64,000 nt of DNA, taken from the NCBI RefSeq assembly GCF_003991195.1, contig NZ_RCWL01000006.1, positions 181,118-245,117 of the forward strand. Direction: 5' to 3'. This DNA is from Gynurincola endophyticus (GTDB lineage: Bacteria; Bacteroidota; Bacteroidia; Chitinophagales; Chitinophagaceae). This document shows positions 8,842 to 18,378 of this stretch, piece after piece. Positions within the stretch are counted from its first letter, which is position 1. Each line of letters starts with the position of its first letter. Under the pieces are notes generated by a model that was not told the DNA's origin, ran no database searches, and saw nothing but the letters and a program-made list of their open reading frames with translations. The translations under genes and the position numbers were made by a program.

Positions 8842-9735
8842 TTAGGGCTCCGCGTGTTGAACCTCTGTCCAATATAAAATTTCTTCTACTCCTTTAAAGC
8901 CATGTACGTTTTTGGGAAGATTAGCATAGAATCCCATATTCGGCTGCTGACTATAGAAAATGTTCTGTGTAGGGGCAAATTCTGTTAATGCCTGGATATA
9001 GTTTCTGAAAGAAGCACTGAAGTCCATGTAGCCCATATCAAAACAAAGTGCGGCATGGGGAAAACGATTCAACAGTTGCTTCAACACTGCCGGGTCTATA
9101 TTTTTACCCAGATAAATAGTTTGTATGTAGTGTTTTCTAAGCTGATAGTTCGTGAATAGAAGACATGTTTCAAAGTTTTGCTGAGGTGGAGTAAACAATA
9201 TGAACAGGTGCATATTGTTTTGATATTGTTTAGGTAGAAATTCGGTACAGTGGCAAATATATTCGCTGATCCATTGCTGTGCAACCACACTTTGGGTGAA
9301 TTTTCTTTTTGAAACAATGCTCACCTGTTCGATGTGTTTGCTGATCGGCAGTAATATTTCGTGGATGATGGTTTCAGCGGTATATTCCTCCTGCATTTCT
9401 GTTAACAAACGCTTAAATTCGTTTACATCCATATCAAGAATGATATCGGATAACCGGTTAAAGTAAGTATCTAACCGGGGAATTCTCGGATGGAACTGAA
9501 CCGTCAGTTGTTCTATTTCCAGGCCCGCCAGTTTAGCTATCTGAGAAATTTTGTAACCTGTTTTAATCAGATAGGCAACTCTTAATAAAAACTTCATCTC
9601 AGTCGGCGTATAGAGCCGCTGACGACCATTTTTATCAATACACAGCCGCATTTCATAACGCTGTTCCCAAATTCTGAGTGTATGAGCTTTAATACCCGTT
9701 AATGTTTCGGCTTCTTTGATGGTAAAAACATTCAT
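8842..9735 (-). CDS. MerR-family regulator with degenerate cobalamin-binding-like domain
   Basis: The 297-residue protein begins with a MerR winged helix (FTIKEAETLTGIKAHTLRIW, then RQRLYTPTEM) followed by a helical bundle (about 95-165) and an alpha/beta region (about 175-295), the CarH/LitR layout of B12-dependent light sensors. The E/D-x-H-x-x-G cobalamin-ligand motif expected after the bundle is not seen; the aligned place reads TPPQQNFETCLL. It probably does not bind adenosylcobalamin and may sense something else or nothing (inference). It is upstream of miaE and divergent from lepB; MerR proteins commonly repress their own divergent region. Confidence 0.85.
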   Translation of the reverse strand: MNVFTIKEAETLTGIKAHTLRIWEQRYEMRLCIDKNGRQRLYTPTEMKFLLRVAYLIKTGYKISQIAKLAGLEIEQLTVQFHPRIPRLDTYFNRLSDIILDMDVNEFKRLLTEMQEEYTAETIIHEILLPISKHIEQVSIVSKRKFTQSVVAQQWISEYICHCTEFLPKQYQNNMHLFILFTPPQQNFETCLLFTNYQLRKHYIQTIYLGKNIDPAVLKQLLNRFPHAALCFDMGYMDFSASFRNYIQALTEFAPTQNIFYSQQPNMGFYANLPKNVHGFKGVEEILYWTEVQHAEP

Positions 9736-9867
9736 AGGCTGGTTTTCTTATAGTAAATTAGCAAACTTTCTAAAAGAAAAACTAAAAAAGTAACGTTTAT
9801 GGTAAAATCTTGATCTCGATAAAGTTTTATACTATATTCGTAAACTATAGGAATGAACAGAAAGTTC

Positions 9868-9875
9868 TATTTTTG
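9868..9875 (+). promoter_or_regulatory. -7 element for lepB
   Basis: TATTTTTG matches TAnnTTTG exactly 21 bases before the lepB ATG. It overlaps a small dyad, GAAC (9855-9858) and GTTC (9864-9867). The direct repeat ACTATA lies just upstream (about 9830-9849). It could be an operator for the divergent MerR protein (inference). Confidence 0.55.
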
Positions 9876-9895
9876 GTGCTTATAAATTAATTAAA

Positions 9896-11464
9896 ATGAG
9901 TTTTTTAGACATATCGATCATTTATCTGATAGCCATTCTGATTGTCATGTTACCTTCGTACGGCTTTTATCTGATCTTTAAGAAGTTGAATATTCCCGCC
10001 TGGAAAGCTTTTGTTCCTTTCCTGAATATGTGGGAAATCTACAAACTGACCGGACTTAAAAAAGTGTGGTTTTATTGTCAGTTTTTACCAATTGTTGGCT
10101 GGTTTGTGAGTTTGTGGATTCTGGTTGAGTTCGCCAAATTATTAGGACGTTTCTCTTTTCTTGATCATGCCGGTGCTGTTCTTATTCCTTTCATTTATTT
10201 TCCCTACATCGCCAATCATAAAGACACCCGTTTTATCGGAGCAGAAAAAGTTCGTCAGCATAAAAAATCCGGTGTGCGTGAGTGGGTGGATGCAGCTGTA
10301 TTTGCGATCGTAGCTGCTACACTGATCAGAGCTTTTGTTTTTGAAGCCTATATGATTCCTACTTCTTCGATGGAAAAAACATTACTGGTAAATGACTTCC
10401 TGTTCGTCAGTAAAACAACTTATGGAGTAAGGGTTCCGAATACACCTTTATTTATTCCATTTGTACACCACACTGTTCCTAAGCTGGAGGTAAAATCTTA
10501 CAGCGAGTTGATCCAGCTTCCTTATAAACGTTGGTTTGCGAAAGATGTTGACAGAAATGATATTGTGGTATTTAACCTGCCGGTAGGAGATACTGTTATT
10601 AATTTACCGGAGTTCCAGTCACGGATTACCTATTACGACCAGATGCTGGCCGAGGGAATGACCAACAAATTTGACTCAGCCGGAAAAATGATTTATGATC
10701 TGGAGCTCGGCCGTAAAGCGATTTTGAATAATCCGAGAAGATATCCTTTGATTACACGTCCTGTTGATAAAAGAGAAAACTATATTAAGCGTTGTGTGGC
10801 TATCGGAGGAGATACATTGGAAATCAGAGGCGGTAAGTTGCTGATCAATGGTGAATCTGCTTACGTATCACCCACACAAGCCAGCTTTTATCATGTATAT
10901 GTAAAGTCTATTTTAACCGAGCAAATGTTACGTGACCGTGGGGTTCGTATTTCTTATACGCAGATGGATTATGCGGCAATGGAAAACGGTAAAGTATTAC
11001 AGTTGAACTTAACCGAAAGTGAGTTAGGTAAGGTAATGCAGATGCCTGAAGTGGCCAGAATTGAAAAGAAATCAGAAGCACCGAGAAGCGATGTATTTCC
11101 ACGCAATAAAAACTATGCATGGTCAAGTCATAATTTCGGTCCGCTCTGGGTACCTAAACGTGGTGCTACGATTGCTTTAACAGAAGATAATATGGTTTTT
11201 TACAGACGCTGTATCGAAGTATACGAACAAAATAAAGTAGAAGGCAAAGCCGGGCAATACTCCATCAATGGTGTACCGGCGCAGGAATATACTTTCAAAA
11301 TGAATTATTACTTCATGATGGGAGATAACAGAGACCAGTCACAGGATTCCCGTTACTGGGGATTTGTTCCTGAAGATCACATTGTAGGTGGAGCCTGGTT
11401 GATTTTCTTTAGTCTGGAGAATGGTATCCGTTGGGACAGGATGTTGAAAAGAATAAAAGATTAA
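9896..11464 (+). CDS. lepB: Signal peptidase I, large Bacteroidota type
   Basis: Inner-membrane serine protease that removes signal peptides from exported proteins. The N-terminal 125 residues hold several membrane segments (residues 5-28, 58-80, 92-105) in a cytochrome-like DUF region, then another anchor (about 132-148) followed by the box B motif MIPTSSMEKTL with nucleophile Ser158. The box D segment KRCVAIGGDTLEIRGG around residue 300 provides the general-base lysine, and MMGDNRDQSQDSRYWGFVP is box E. At 522 residues it is much longer than the 324-residue E. coli enzyme because of the N-terminal domain and an insertion between boxes D and E, both usual in this phylum. cdd follows after 10 bases. 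Confidence 0.95.
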   Translation: MSFLDISIIYLIAILIVMLPSYGFYLIFKKLNIPAWKAFVPFLNMWEIYKLTGLKKVWFYCQFLPIVGWFVSLWILVEFAKLLGRFSFLDHAGAVLIPFIYFPYIANHKDTRFIGAEKVRQHKKSGVREWVDAAVFAIVAATLIRAFVFEAYMIPTSSMEKTLLVNDFLFVSKTTYGVRVPNTPLFIPFVHHTVPKLEVKSYSELIQLPYKRWFAKDVDRNDIVVFNLPVGDTVINLPEFQSRITYYDQMLAEGMTNKFDSAGKMIYDLELGRKAILNNPRRYPLITRPVDKRENYIKRCVAIGGDTLEIRGGKLLINGESAYVSPTQASFYHVYVKSILTEQMLRDRGVRISYTQMDYAAMENGKVLQLNLTESELGKVMQMPEVARIEKKSEAPRSDVFPRNKNYAWSSHNFGPLWVPKRGATIALTEDNMVFYRRCIEVYEQNKVEGKAGQYSINGVPAQEYTFKMNYYFMMGDNRDQSQDSRYWGFVPEDHIVGGAWLIFFSLENGIRWDRMLKRIKD

Positions 11465-11474
11465 ACTAAAAAAT

Positions 11475-11963
11475 ATGGGTAGTAGAAAGGTTATATTGTC
11501 TTTTGACCTGACAGAATTTGACTCCGGTGAGCATTTATCAAAAGCCGATGCCGAGTTATTAGCAGCAGCCCGAAAAGCTACTCAATATAGTTATGCGCCT
11601 TATTCAAAGTTTAATGTAGGAGCGGCAGCTTTGTTGAGCGATGGCCGGATTGTAACCGGTACGAATCAGGAAAATGCCTCTTTTCCGGCAGGAATCTGTG
11701 CAGAACGTGTACTCATGGCTGCAGTGATTTCGCAATATCACCCCCATCATATACTGGCAATGGCCATTTCATATAAACCTGAACAGGCGGCAAGTGATCA
11801 CCCGATTAGCCCTTGCGGTGTTTGCCGTCAGGTGCTGAGTGAATATGAAACCCGTTTCGGATCTTTTAAAATGATTCTGTCGGGGCTGGAAGGTAAAGTG
11901 ATAGTGCTTGACAAAGCCACGAACTTATTGCCTTTAGCTTTTGGGGCGAAGGAATTGTTGTAA
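11475..11963 (+). CDS. cdd: Cytidine deaminase
   Basis: Cytoplasmic pyrimidine-salvage enzyme that deaminates cytidine and deoxycytidine to uridine forms. The 162 residues carry the zinc motif: CAE at residues 75-77 (Cys ligand and catalytic Glu) and PCGVC with ligands Cys114 and Cys117. FNVGAAALLSDG and NASFPAGICAER are the homotetrameric family's substrate segments. It lies 10 bases after lepB and is probably cotranscribed with it. The 203-bp tandem array starts about 50 bases downstream. Confidence 0.95.
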   Translation: MGSRKVILSFDLTEFDSGEHLSKADAELLAAARKATQYSYAPYSKFNVGAAALLSDGRIVTGTNQENASFPAGICAERVLMAAVISQYHPHHILAMAISYKPEQAASDHPISPCGVCRQVLSEYETRFGSFKMILSGLEGKVIVLDKATNLLPLAFGAKELL

Positions 11964-12010
11964 GAAATTGAAAATGGAAAATTGAAAAAGGGATGAGGTT
12001 TAATAACTTA

Positions 12011-13431
12011 ATTCCTAAGTTTCCCCTATGTTTGAAATTTGTATTTAAAAACAAGAAGGAAATGAAGCCCTGACATTTAGAAGAGAATGAAGAAAGCAAC
12101 GAGTTGCTTCGGCAGAAGCGTCCTTGATTTTCTTTTTTCCTTCATTCACTTCATGCTTTGCCATTAGAGTTTGAAGTAAAAGAGATGAATATGTAAAGAG
12201 GCTAATCAACATGATTCCTAAGTTTCTCCTATGTTTGAAATTGGTATTTAAAAACAAGAAGGAAATGAAGCCCTGACATTTAGAAGAGAATGAAGAAAGC
12301 AACGAGTTGCTTCGGCAGAAGCGTCCTTGATTTTCTTTTTTCCTTCATTCACTTCATGCTTTGCCATTAGAGTTTGAAGTAAAAGAGATGAATATGTAAA
12401 GAGGCTAATCAACATGATTCCTAAGTTTCTCCTGTGTTTGAAATTGGTATTTAAAAACAAGAAGGAAATGAAGCCCTGACATTTAGAAGAGAATGAAGAA
12501 AGCAACGAGTTGCTTCGGCAGAAGCGTCCTTGATTTACTTTTTTCTTTTATTCGCTTTATGCTTTGCCATTGGAGTTTGAAGTAAAAGAGATGAATATGT
12601 AAGGAGGCTAATCAACATGATTCCTAAGTTTCTCCTATGTTTGAAATTGGTATTTAAAAACAAGAAGGAAATGAAGCCCTGACATTTAGAAGAGAATGAA
12701 GAAAGCAACGAGTTGCTTCGGCAGAAGCGTCCTTGATTTACTTTTTTCTTTTATTCGCTTTATGCTTTGCCATTGGAGTTTGAAGTAAAAGAGATGAATA
12801 TGTAAGGAGGCTAATCAACATGATTCCTAAGTTTCTCCTATGTTTGAAATTGGTATTTAAAAACAAGAAGGAAATGAAGCCCTGACATTTAGAAGAGAAT
12901 GAAGAAAGCAACGAGTTGCTTCGGCAGAAGCGTCCTTGATTTACTTTTTTCTTTTATTCGCTTTATGCTTTGCCATTGGAGTTTGAAGTAAAAGAGATGA
13001 ATATGTAAGGAGGCTAATCAACATGATTCCTAAGTTTCTCCTATGTTTGAAATTGGTATTTAAAAACAAGAAGGAAATGAAGCCCTGACATTTAGAAGAG
13101 AATGAAGAAAGCAACGAGTTGCTTCGGCAGAAGCGTCCTTGATTTACTTTTTTCTTTTATTCGCTTTATGCTTTGCCATTGGAGTTTGAAGTAAAAGAGA
13201 TGAATATGTAAGGAGGCTAATCAACATGATTCCTAAGTTTCTCCTATGTTTGAAATTGGTATTTAAAAACAAGAAGGAAATGAAGCCCTGACATTTAGAA
13301 GAGAATGAAGAAAGCAACGAGTTGCTTCGGCAGAAGCGTCCTTGATTTACTTTTTTCTTCATTCGCTTCATGTTTTGCCATTGGAGTTTGAAGTAAAAGA
13401 GATGAATATGTAAAGAGGCTAATCAATTTCA
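12011..13431. repeat. Seven tandem copies of a 203-bp repeat
   Basis: Units start at 12011, 12214, 12417, 12620, 12823, 13026 and 13229 (each with TTCCTAAGTTT), with exactly 203 bases between all starts. Each unit has a purine-rich arm (AACAAGAAGGAAATGAAG), a small GC-rich hairpin (GCAACGAGTTGC with TTCGGCAGAAGC), then a pyrimidine-rich arm (TTCATTCACTTCAT or TTTATTCGCTTTAT). Units 1-2 share one version of the second arm and units 3-6 another, with unit 7 intermediate, which shows homogenisation. Open 85-codon frames on the minus strand are by-products of the lack of stops in the unit. No gene is supported between cdd and 13457. Confidence 0.95.
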
Positions 13432-13456
13432 TTTCCTAATGATTCAATTAATTTAC

Positions 13457-14545
13457 TCAATCCCACATCAGTTTGTCACCCAGACTCAGGTATACATAAT
13501 TGGGAAAACAAACTTCAAGATCGCTTTTCGCAAAGCAGGTGCAAAGTAATACCTGGTTTTCTTTAAGGTCTTGTGTTTTTAATACTTCATTTTTGGTCAT
13601 GATATAATCGCCTTTACGAACAATGACGGCGCATTCACCACAAGTACCACCCCGGCAACTATAGGGAATGTCGAGTTTGTGATGGCTGATCGAATCGATC
13701 AGGCTTTCATCGGGCCGGCTATAAAATTCATAACATTTTACACCGTAGTACAGCGTGATTTTATACTCATCCTGCGGTTGCATTTCGGCAGGTGCGGTGA
13801 TAATGTCGGGGCTGAACAGCTGCCATCTCAGAATATCTTCACGATAACCTGTAATTCTTGCAGCTACAACAGCCATACGCGTAAACTGGTTACTTCCACA
13901 AATGAATACCTGTATTCCCTGGTCGGAGGGATCGTAGTCGCTGAGAGACTGGGCGATTGTTTCAATGGTTAACTGGCGGTGGGGGATGGGTTGAGCCGGA
14001 TTATAGTGGGGTTCCGTATAAAAGCTTTCCCAGCGAAAATGCATGTGAAAAGCAGTTTGTAAGGCTTTTAGTTCTTTTTGAAAAAGTACTTCTTTTTCAT
14101 TAGGCGACTGATAAAGTAAATGTATCTGTGAGTCGGGTTCTGTATGTAAAATTTGTTTAATGAGGGGATAGATGGAAGCGGAAAAAGGATGTTCGGCGAT
14201 ACAAATAATCAGCCGTCCTTCATCAGGCGGCGTTTCGAGCAACATTTTTCCGGTGGGTGGATAAGTGAAAATCTGGGTGCCGGGCTCCCATGTTTCATGA
14301 ATATGCGCTTCAAAACTGTAGTGGGTGTCGGAACGTACTAAAATACCTAAACCGTCATCAATACCCGGAACTGTGTAGATGGGATATGCCCGCCGGTAAA
14401 TGGCTCCTTCATAATCGAGCAAAACAGTCATAAACTGACCTGTCTGGTATGTTGGGGAAGTGGTTTCCAGTGAATCGAGAATGTATCCATAAATGCCTCT
14501 GCCATATGAATACATTTCCCGGATTTCCCATCTGACAATGTTCAT
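13457..14545 (-). CDS. Ferredoxin-NADP-reductase-like protein with C-terminal 2Fe-2S domain
   Basis: A 362-residue soluble reductase of the PaaE/phenol-hydroxylase-reductase layout. The N-terminal flavin domain has RRAYPIYTVPG (the RxYS flavin motif) and TYPPTGKM. The central nucleotide domain follows, and a plant-type 2Fe-2S domain ends the protein: CRGGTCGEC (C-x4-C-x2-C) and LLCTC about 30 residues on. In the nucleotide domain the usual GxGxxP is replaced by IAEHPFSAS, so the pyridine nucleotide site may be altered. It starts 1 base after the YhdH-type reductase gene on the same strand, implying cotranscription. An electron-transfer partner is not visible nearby. Confidence 0.85.
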   Translation of the reverse strand: MNIVRWEIREMYSYGRGIYGYILDSLETTSPTYQTGQFMTVLLDYEGAIYRRAYPIYTVPGIDDGLGILVRSDTHYSFEAHIHETWEPGTQIFTYPPTGKMLLETPPDEGRLIICIAEHPFSASIYPLIKQILHTEPDSQIHLLYQSPNEKEVLFQKELKALQTAFHMHFRWESFYTEPHYNPAQPIPHRQLTIETIAQSLSDYDPSDQGIQVFICGSNQFTRMAVVAARITGYREDILRWQLFSPDIITAPAEMQPQDEYKITLYYGVKCYEFYSRPDESLIDSISHHKLDIPYSCRGGTCGECAVIVRKGDYIMTKNEVLKTQDLKENQVLLCTCFAKSDLEVCFPNYVYLSLGDKLMWD

Positions 14546-14546
14546 A

Positions 14547-15545
14547 TTAAGTATTCAATTTTACTAGTATCCGACCGGTAATCTGACCATTTAATATTGC
14601 ATCGATATAGGTATCATTCAATTCTTCTAAGGTAACTTCTCTGGCTATTCCGTTTAATTGCTCATTGATATTCCAATCGGTAGATAATTTATTCCATAAA
14701 ATTTTCCGGATACGCATGGGCGTTTCAGCCGAGCCTACGCCAATCAAACTGACTCCGTTAAGAATAAAAGGATATACGGTAGTGTTTAGTTTAGGAGAAC
14801 CAACCAATCCGGTACTTACAATAGCACCTTCTGTCATACATCCTTTTAACAGTGTTGCCAGCGTGTTACCACCTACAGTATCAATACCACCTGCCCATTT
14901 TGGTTTGATCAGTAATTTGCCGCTTTCATCATTTACATAATCACGTTTTTCAATCTGATGCGCGCCTAACTGACGAAGATAATCACCTGCATTACTTTTA
15001 CCGGTAATGGCAATTACCTGATAACCGATTTTAGAAAGTATGGCAACTGCCATGCTGCCCACACCTCCGGTAGCACCTGTTACTACAACCGGCCCCATTG
15101 CTGGTGACTGGCCTAACAGTTCTAATTTATAAATAGCAGACGCCGCAGTAAAACCGGCGGTACCTAAAATCATTGCCTGTTGTAACGTCAGCCCTTCGGG
15201 CAAAGCAACGATCCACTCTGCGGGAACACGTACTAACCCGCCGAATCCACCGTGGGTATTCATTCCTAAATCATAACCGGTCACTAACACCTGATCGCCT
15301 TCTTTCCAGTCAGGGTTCTCACTACTCACCACGATACCGGCTGCATCAATACCCGGTGTATGTGGAAACAGTTTGGTAATACCCCTGTTTCCTGTTGCTG
15401 ATAAAGCATCTTTGTAATTCAGGGCTGAGTAATGTACACGGATCACTACCTCTCCCTTAGGTAAATCTTCCACTGATCTTTCAATAATGCTGCGCTGAAA
15501 TCTTCCTTCAGCTGTTTCTTGTACCCAAATAGCTTTGAATCTCAT
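14547..15545 (-). CDS. YhdH/AcuI-type NADPH oxidoreductase (acrylyl-CoA reductase family)
   Basis: A 332-residue zinc-independent medium-chain dehydrogenase/reductase. SALNYKDALSATGNRGI and FPHTPGIDAAGIV are characteristic of the YhdH/YhfP branch, and TGATGGVGSMAVAILSKIGY is the NADPH Rossmann loop near residue 155. AcuI members reduce acryloyl-CoA; other members act as quinone reductases, so the substrate is open. I chose ATG 15545 (MRFKAIWVQE), which matches the family N-terminus; an in-frame extension to 15593 adds 16 unrelated residues. First gene of a two-gene unit with the 2Fe-2S reductase, 1 base apart. Confidence 0.9.
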   Translation of the reverse strand: MRFKAIWVQETAEGRFQRSIIERSVEDLPKGEVVIRVHYSALNYKDALSATGNRGITKLFPHTPGIDAAGIVVSSENPDWKEGDQVLVTGYDLGMNTHGGFGGLVRVPAEWIVALPEGLTLQQAMILGTAGFTAASAIYKLELLGQSPAMGPVVVTGATGGVGSMAVAILSKIGYQVIAITGKSNAGDYLRQLGAHQIEKRDYVNDESGKLLIKPKWAGGIDTVGGNTLATLLKGCMTEGAIVSTGLVGSPKLNTTVYPFILNGVSLIGVGSAETPMRIRKILWNKLSTDWNINEQLNGIAREVTLEELNDTYIDAILNGQITGRILVKLNT

Positions 15546-16101
15546 ACAAATGGCTTTAATGAGCAATTTAACCCATCCTAAGCATGTAACCAATGAATTA
15601 CGAAGAGAAAGTTACGATTATATTTGAATGCGACATTCAGCGCTCAATGAAGGTCATGTAGCAGTAAAAAAATGAAAAAAATAGAAGTGTATTAAAATCA
15701 ATGTAATAGAGCAGGTCAGACAGTTGTTTAAATCATTCTGACTATTTAATTTATTGATCGTGATTAACAAAAAAAATGGTACCTAAGGGGTTAATAATTG
15801 AGATAAATCATTTAAGAAATGGGCAAAAGATTGCTCATCAATTAATAATTAGGAATTAATAGTTAAGAATTCTACATTTTTCATTTTCCACTTTCAATTC
15901 TTCTCTTAATTCAACTCTGTTGTTTGAACAGACGACTTTTTAATACCTTTAGCACTAAAATTGATAGTAAGTTGATACGCCGGTTTTTGGGCTTTGAGAA
16001 ATTCTGCTACTGTTTCAATTGTGCCTGCCCGCTATTTCGATTTTCCCGAAGTCATTCCACTGAATCGTCATTTTTTATTTCAAATATAAAAACAACAAAG
16101 T
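15546..16101. other. Intergenic region with AT-rich repeat and probable osmC promoter
   Basis: This 556-base gap holds one AT-rich repeat (about 15835-15912: AATTAATAATTAGGAATTAA, then TTTCAATTCTTCTCTTAATT). TTTG at 15923-15926 is followed 17 bases later by TACCTTTA (15944-15951), a near-consensus promoter pointing at the OsmC gene and implying a leader of about 150 nt. A short open frame at 15924-16142 overlaps the OsmC start out of frame and looks spurious. Confidence 0.5.
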
Positions 16102-16518
16102 ATGAAAAAAACTGCAATAGCTGTATGGACAGGAACAGGTAAAGAAGGTAGTGGCCATTTGAGTACCCAAAGTGGGGTGCTGCATGAGAATGCTTATTCA
16201 TTTGCGACCCGTTTTGAAGACGGAAGAGGCACTAATCCTGAAGAATTACTGGCAGCAGCTCACTCAGGATGTTTTACCATGAAATTAAGTTTTGTATTAT
16301 CCGGGGCAGGTTATACCCCTACCAGATTAACCACCAGTGCGGCTGTAGAGCTGAAAGATGGAAAAATCAGTGAATCTGCATTGGAGTTAACTGCTGAAGT
16401 TCCGGGCTTATCGGAAGAGGATTTTCAGAAATATGCCAATGAAGCAAAAGAAAACTGCCCGGTAAGTTTATTATTTAATGCAAACATAACTTTAAAGGCT
16501 CAATTGGTAAATTCTTAA
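16102..16518 (+). CDS. OsmC-family peroxiredoxin
   Basis: Small 138-residue thiol peroxidase that reduces organic hydroperoxides. The two catalytic cysteines are visible as HSGCFTMKL (Cys57) and ENCPVSLLF (Cys119); TRFEDGRGTNPEELLAAAHSG (read in parts: GTNPEELLAA) is typical of OsmC rather than Ohr. The start MKKTAIAVWTG matches the family. Both neighbours are separated by sizeable gaps, so it is probably monocistronic. Confidence 0.93.
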   Translation: MKKTAIAVWTGTGKEGSGHLSTQSGVLHENAYSFATRFEDGRGTNPEELLAAAHSGCFTMKLSFVLSGAGYTPTRLTTSAAVELKDGKISESALELTAEVPGLSEEDFQKYANEAKENCPVSLLFNANITLKAQLVNS

Positions 16519-16613
16519 AATAAGTTTCACCAATAGCTGGTTTTTCGGGTTTTTTTATCTTAAATTGTACCTGTTTTTAATAACTAAATCCTTTTAGCAA
16601 AAACAGTCAACCA

Positions 16614-18044
16614 ATGAGTAATAAAAATTCTCGTAGAACTTTTGTAAAAAATTCTGCGCTTGCTGCTGCAGGATTTTTTATTGTTCCCCGCCATGTACTT
16701 GGCGGAAACGGATACGTAGCCCCTTCTGATAAACTGAATATTGCAGGTATCGGAGCAGGTGGTAAAGGCGCATCTGACCTGGCAGGCTTTGCTAAGAGCC
16801 CGCGAGTGAACATTGTTGCACTGTGCGACGTTAGCGATGAAGCTGCCAAAAAAACCAGAGAAAGATTCTCCAAAGCCACTTATTACAAAGACTTTAGAGA
16901 AATGCTTTCGAAGGAACACAAAAACATTGATGCTGTTTCAGTATCAACCCCTGATCACACACACGCTGTAGCTACTTTGGCTGCCATACAACTGAATAAG
17001 CATGTGTATGTTCAAAAGCCATTAACACACAGTATCCATGAGGCCAGGGTACTCACTGAAGCGGCTAAACGATATAAAGTGGTTACTCAAATGGGTAATC
17101 AGGGTGGCTCCGGTGATGGTGTTAGAAAAATGAAAGAAATGGTAGATGCCGGAATGATCGGCGAAGTACATACCGTACATTGCTGGACGAACAGGCCGGT
17201 ATGGCCGCAGGGGTTACCGACTCCTACCGGTACACATGAAGTACCTGCTGAACTTGACTGGAACCTTTGGTTAGGGCCTGCTCAGTATATCGATTATAAC
17301 CCTGCCTATGTTCCGTTTAACTGGAGAGGCTGGTGGAATTTCGGTACAGGGGCTTTAGGCGATATGGCCTGCCATATCATGGATCCCGTTTTTAGAATCC
17401 TTCCAATTTTATATCCTAGCTCAGTTGAATGTAGCCTAGCCACTATCTGGAAAGAAATGTGGAACGATACAATGAATACTGACAGCTGCCCTCCGTCTTC
17501 TATCATTCACCTGGTATATCCTAAAACAACCGGTAACGGCAGTATTAAAGTACATTGGTATGATGGAGGACTAAGACCGCCACGCCCTGAAGAACTGGGT
17601 TCTGATGAGCCGATGGGCAACTGGGACGGTGGAGTTATTTTCGAAGGAGATAAAGGAAAAATCATGTGTGATTGTTATGGAGAAAATCCAAGGTTAATTC
17701 CTACTATCCGCATGCAACAGGATACCATGCCGAAAGAAACATTGGCCAGAGTTCCTGAAGGACACTACGTTCAATGGGTAAATGCCTGTATCGCCGGTTA
17801 TGGAAACGGTACAACCTCTTCACCATTTGAATATGCCGGCCCTTTTACCGAAAGTATCCTGATCGGTAACCTGGCTATCAGAAGCTTTATGATGAAAAAT
17901 CCGAACCTGAAAGGGTGGGACGATAAGTACCTGGGCAGAAAACGCCTGAACTGGGATGCTAAAGCACTGAAAATTACCAACTTTGAAGAGGCTAACCAAT
18001 TTGTGAAAAGAGAATACAGAGAAGGCTGGACGTTGGGAGTTTAA
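16614..18044 (+). CDS. Gfo/Idh/MocA-family oxidoreductase with Tat signal
   Basis: A 476-residue NAD(P)-dependent oxidoreductase probably exported by the twin-arginine route: SRRTFVKNSALAAAGFFIVP at residues 5-24 is a Tat signal. The Rossmann fold follows (LNIAGIGAGGKGASDL, VALCDVSD), then VQKPLTHSIHEA, the family's E-K-P-x segment with Gln in place of Glu, and a C-terminal beta-sheet domain with DMACHIMDPVF. Bacteroidota and Planctomycetes carry many such periplasmic paralogues; substrates are usually sugars or inositols but cannot be assigned here. It is followed by a strong hairpin at 18141 and appears to be monocistronic. Confidence 0.9.
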   Translation: MSNKNSRRTFVKNSALAAAGFFIVPRHVLGGNGYVAPSDKLNIAGIGAGGKGASDLAGFAKSPRVNIVALCDVSDEAAKKTRERFSKATYYKDFREMLSKEHKNIDAVSVSTPDHTHAVATLAAIQLNKHVYVQKPLTHSIHEARVLTEAAKRYKVVTQMGNQGGSGDGVRKMKEMVDAGMIGEVHTVHCWTNRPVWPQGLPTPTGTHEVPAELDWNLWLGPAQYIDYNPAYVPFNWRGWWNFGTGALGDMACHIMDPVFRILPILYPSSVECSLATIWKEMWNDTMNTDSCPPSSIIHLVYPKTTGNGSIKVHWYDGGLRPPRPEELGSDEPMGNWDGGVIFEGDKGKIMCDCYGENPRLIPTIRMQQDTMPKETLARVPEGHYVQWVNACIAGYGNGTTSSPFEYAGPFTESILIGNLAIRSFMMKNPNLKGWDDKYLGRKRLNWDAKALKITNFEEANQFVKREYREGWTLGV

Positions 18045-18140
18045 GTAAATTAAGAGTTGTTTACGGCAAAACTGATTATAATTGCCCGCTTGCAACAATG
18101 AAAGATTCTTTTCCCTGCATCTCAGCACATTAAATAATAA

Positions 18141-18168
18141 AAAGAGCTGTCTATAAAGACAGCTCTTT
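18141..18168 (+). terminator. Intrinsic terminator after the Gfo/Idh gene
   Basis: A 12-bp perfect stem AAAGAGCTGTCT / AGACAGCTCTTT with a 4-nt loop, about 96 bases after the stop codon. The downstream T-run is short (TTT then GTGTG), so efficiency is uncertain. Confidence 0.75.
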
Positions 18169-18378
18169 GTGTGTGTGACTGTGTCATTTTTAATGATTGA
18201 TGCAAAAAATGAACATTTTTAAAGAAATATCTTGACTGAATTCTTCTTTGAGGTAATAAAAAAAGAATGCTTATTTTGTTGAATATTAATAAGTTATAAT
18301 TTTTTTTAGAGCTTTGAGATAATGAAATATCAGTTTTTTTGATTTGCAATACGACTTTTAGGATTGTAATTTTACATC

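Noticed and set aside
12045..13371. Repeated open frames of 75-85 codons on the minus strand in the 203-bp array
   Set aside because: They arise from the repeat unit itself, have no start context, domain or signal, and change with each unit's variants.
15924..16142. Open frame of 72 codons before osmC
   Set aside because: It overlaps the osmC start out of frame and has no signal, domain or context.
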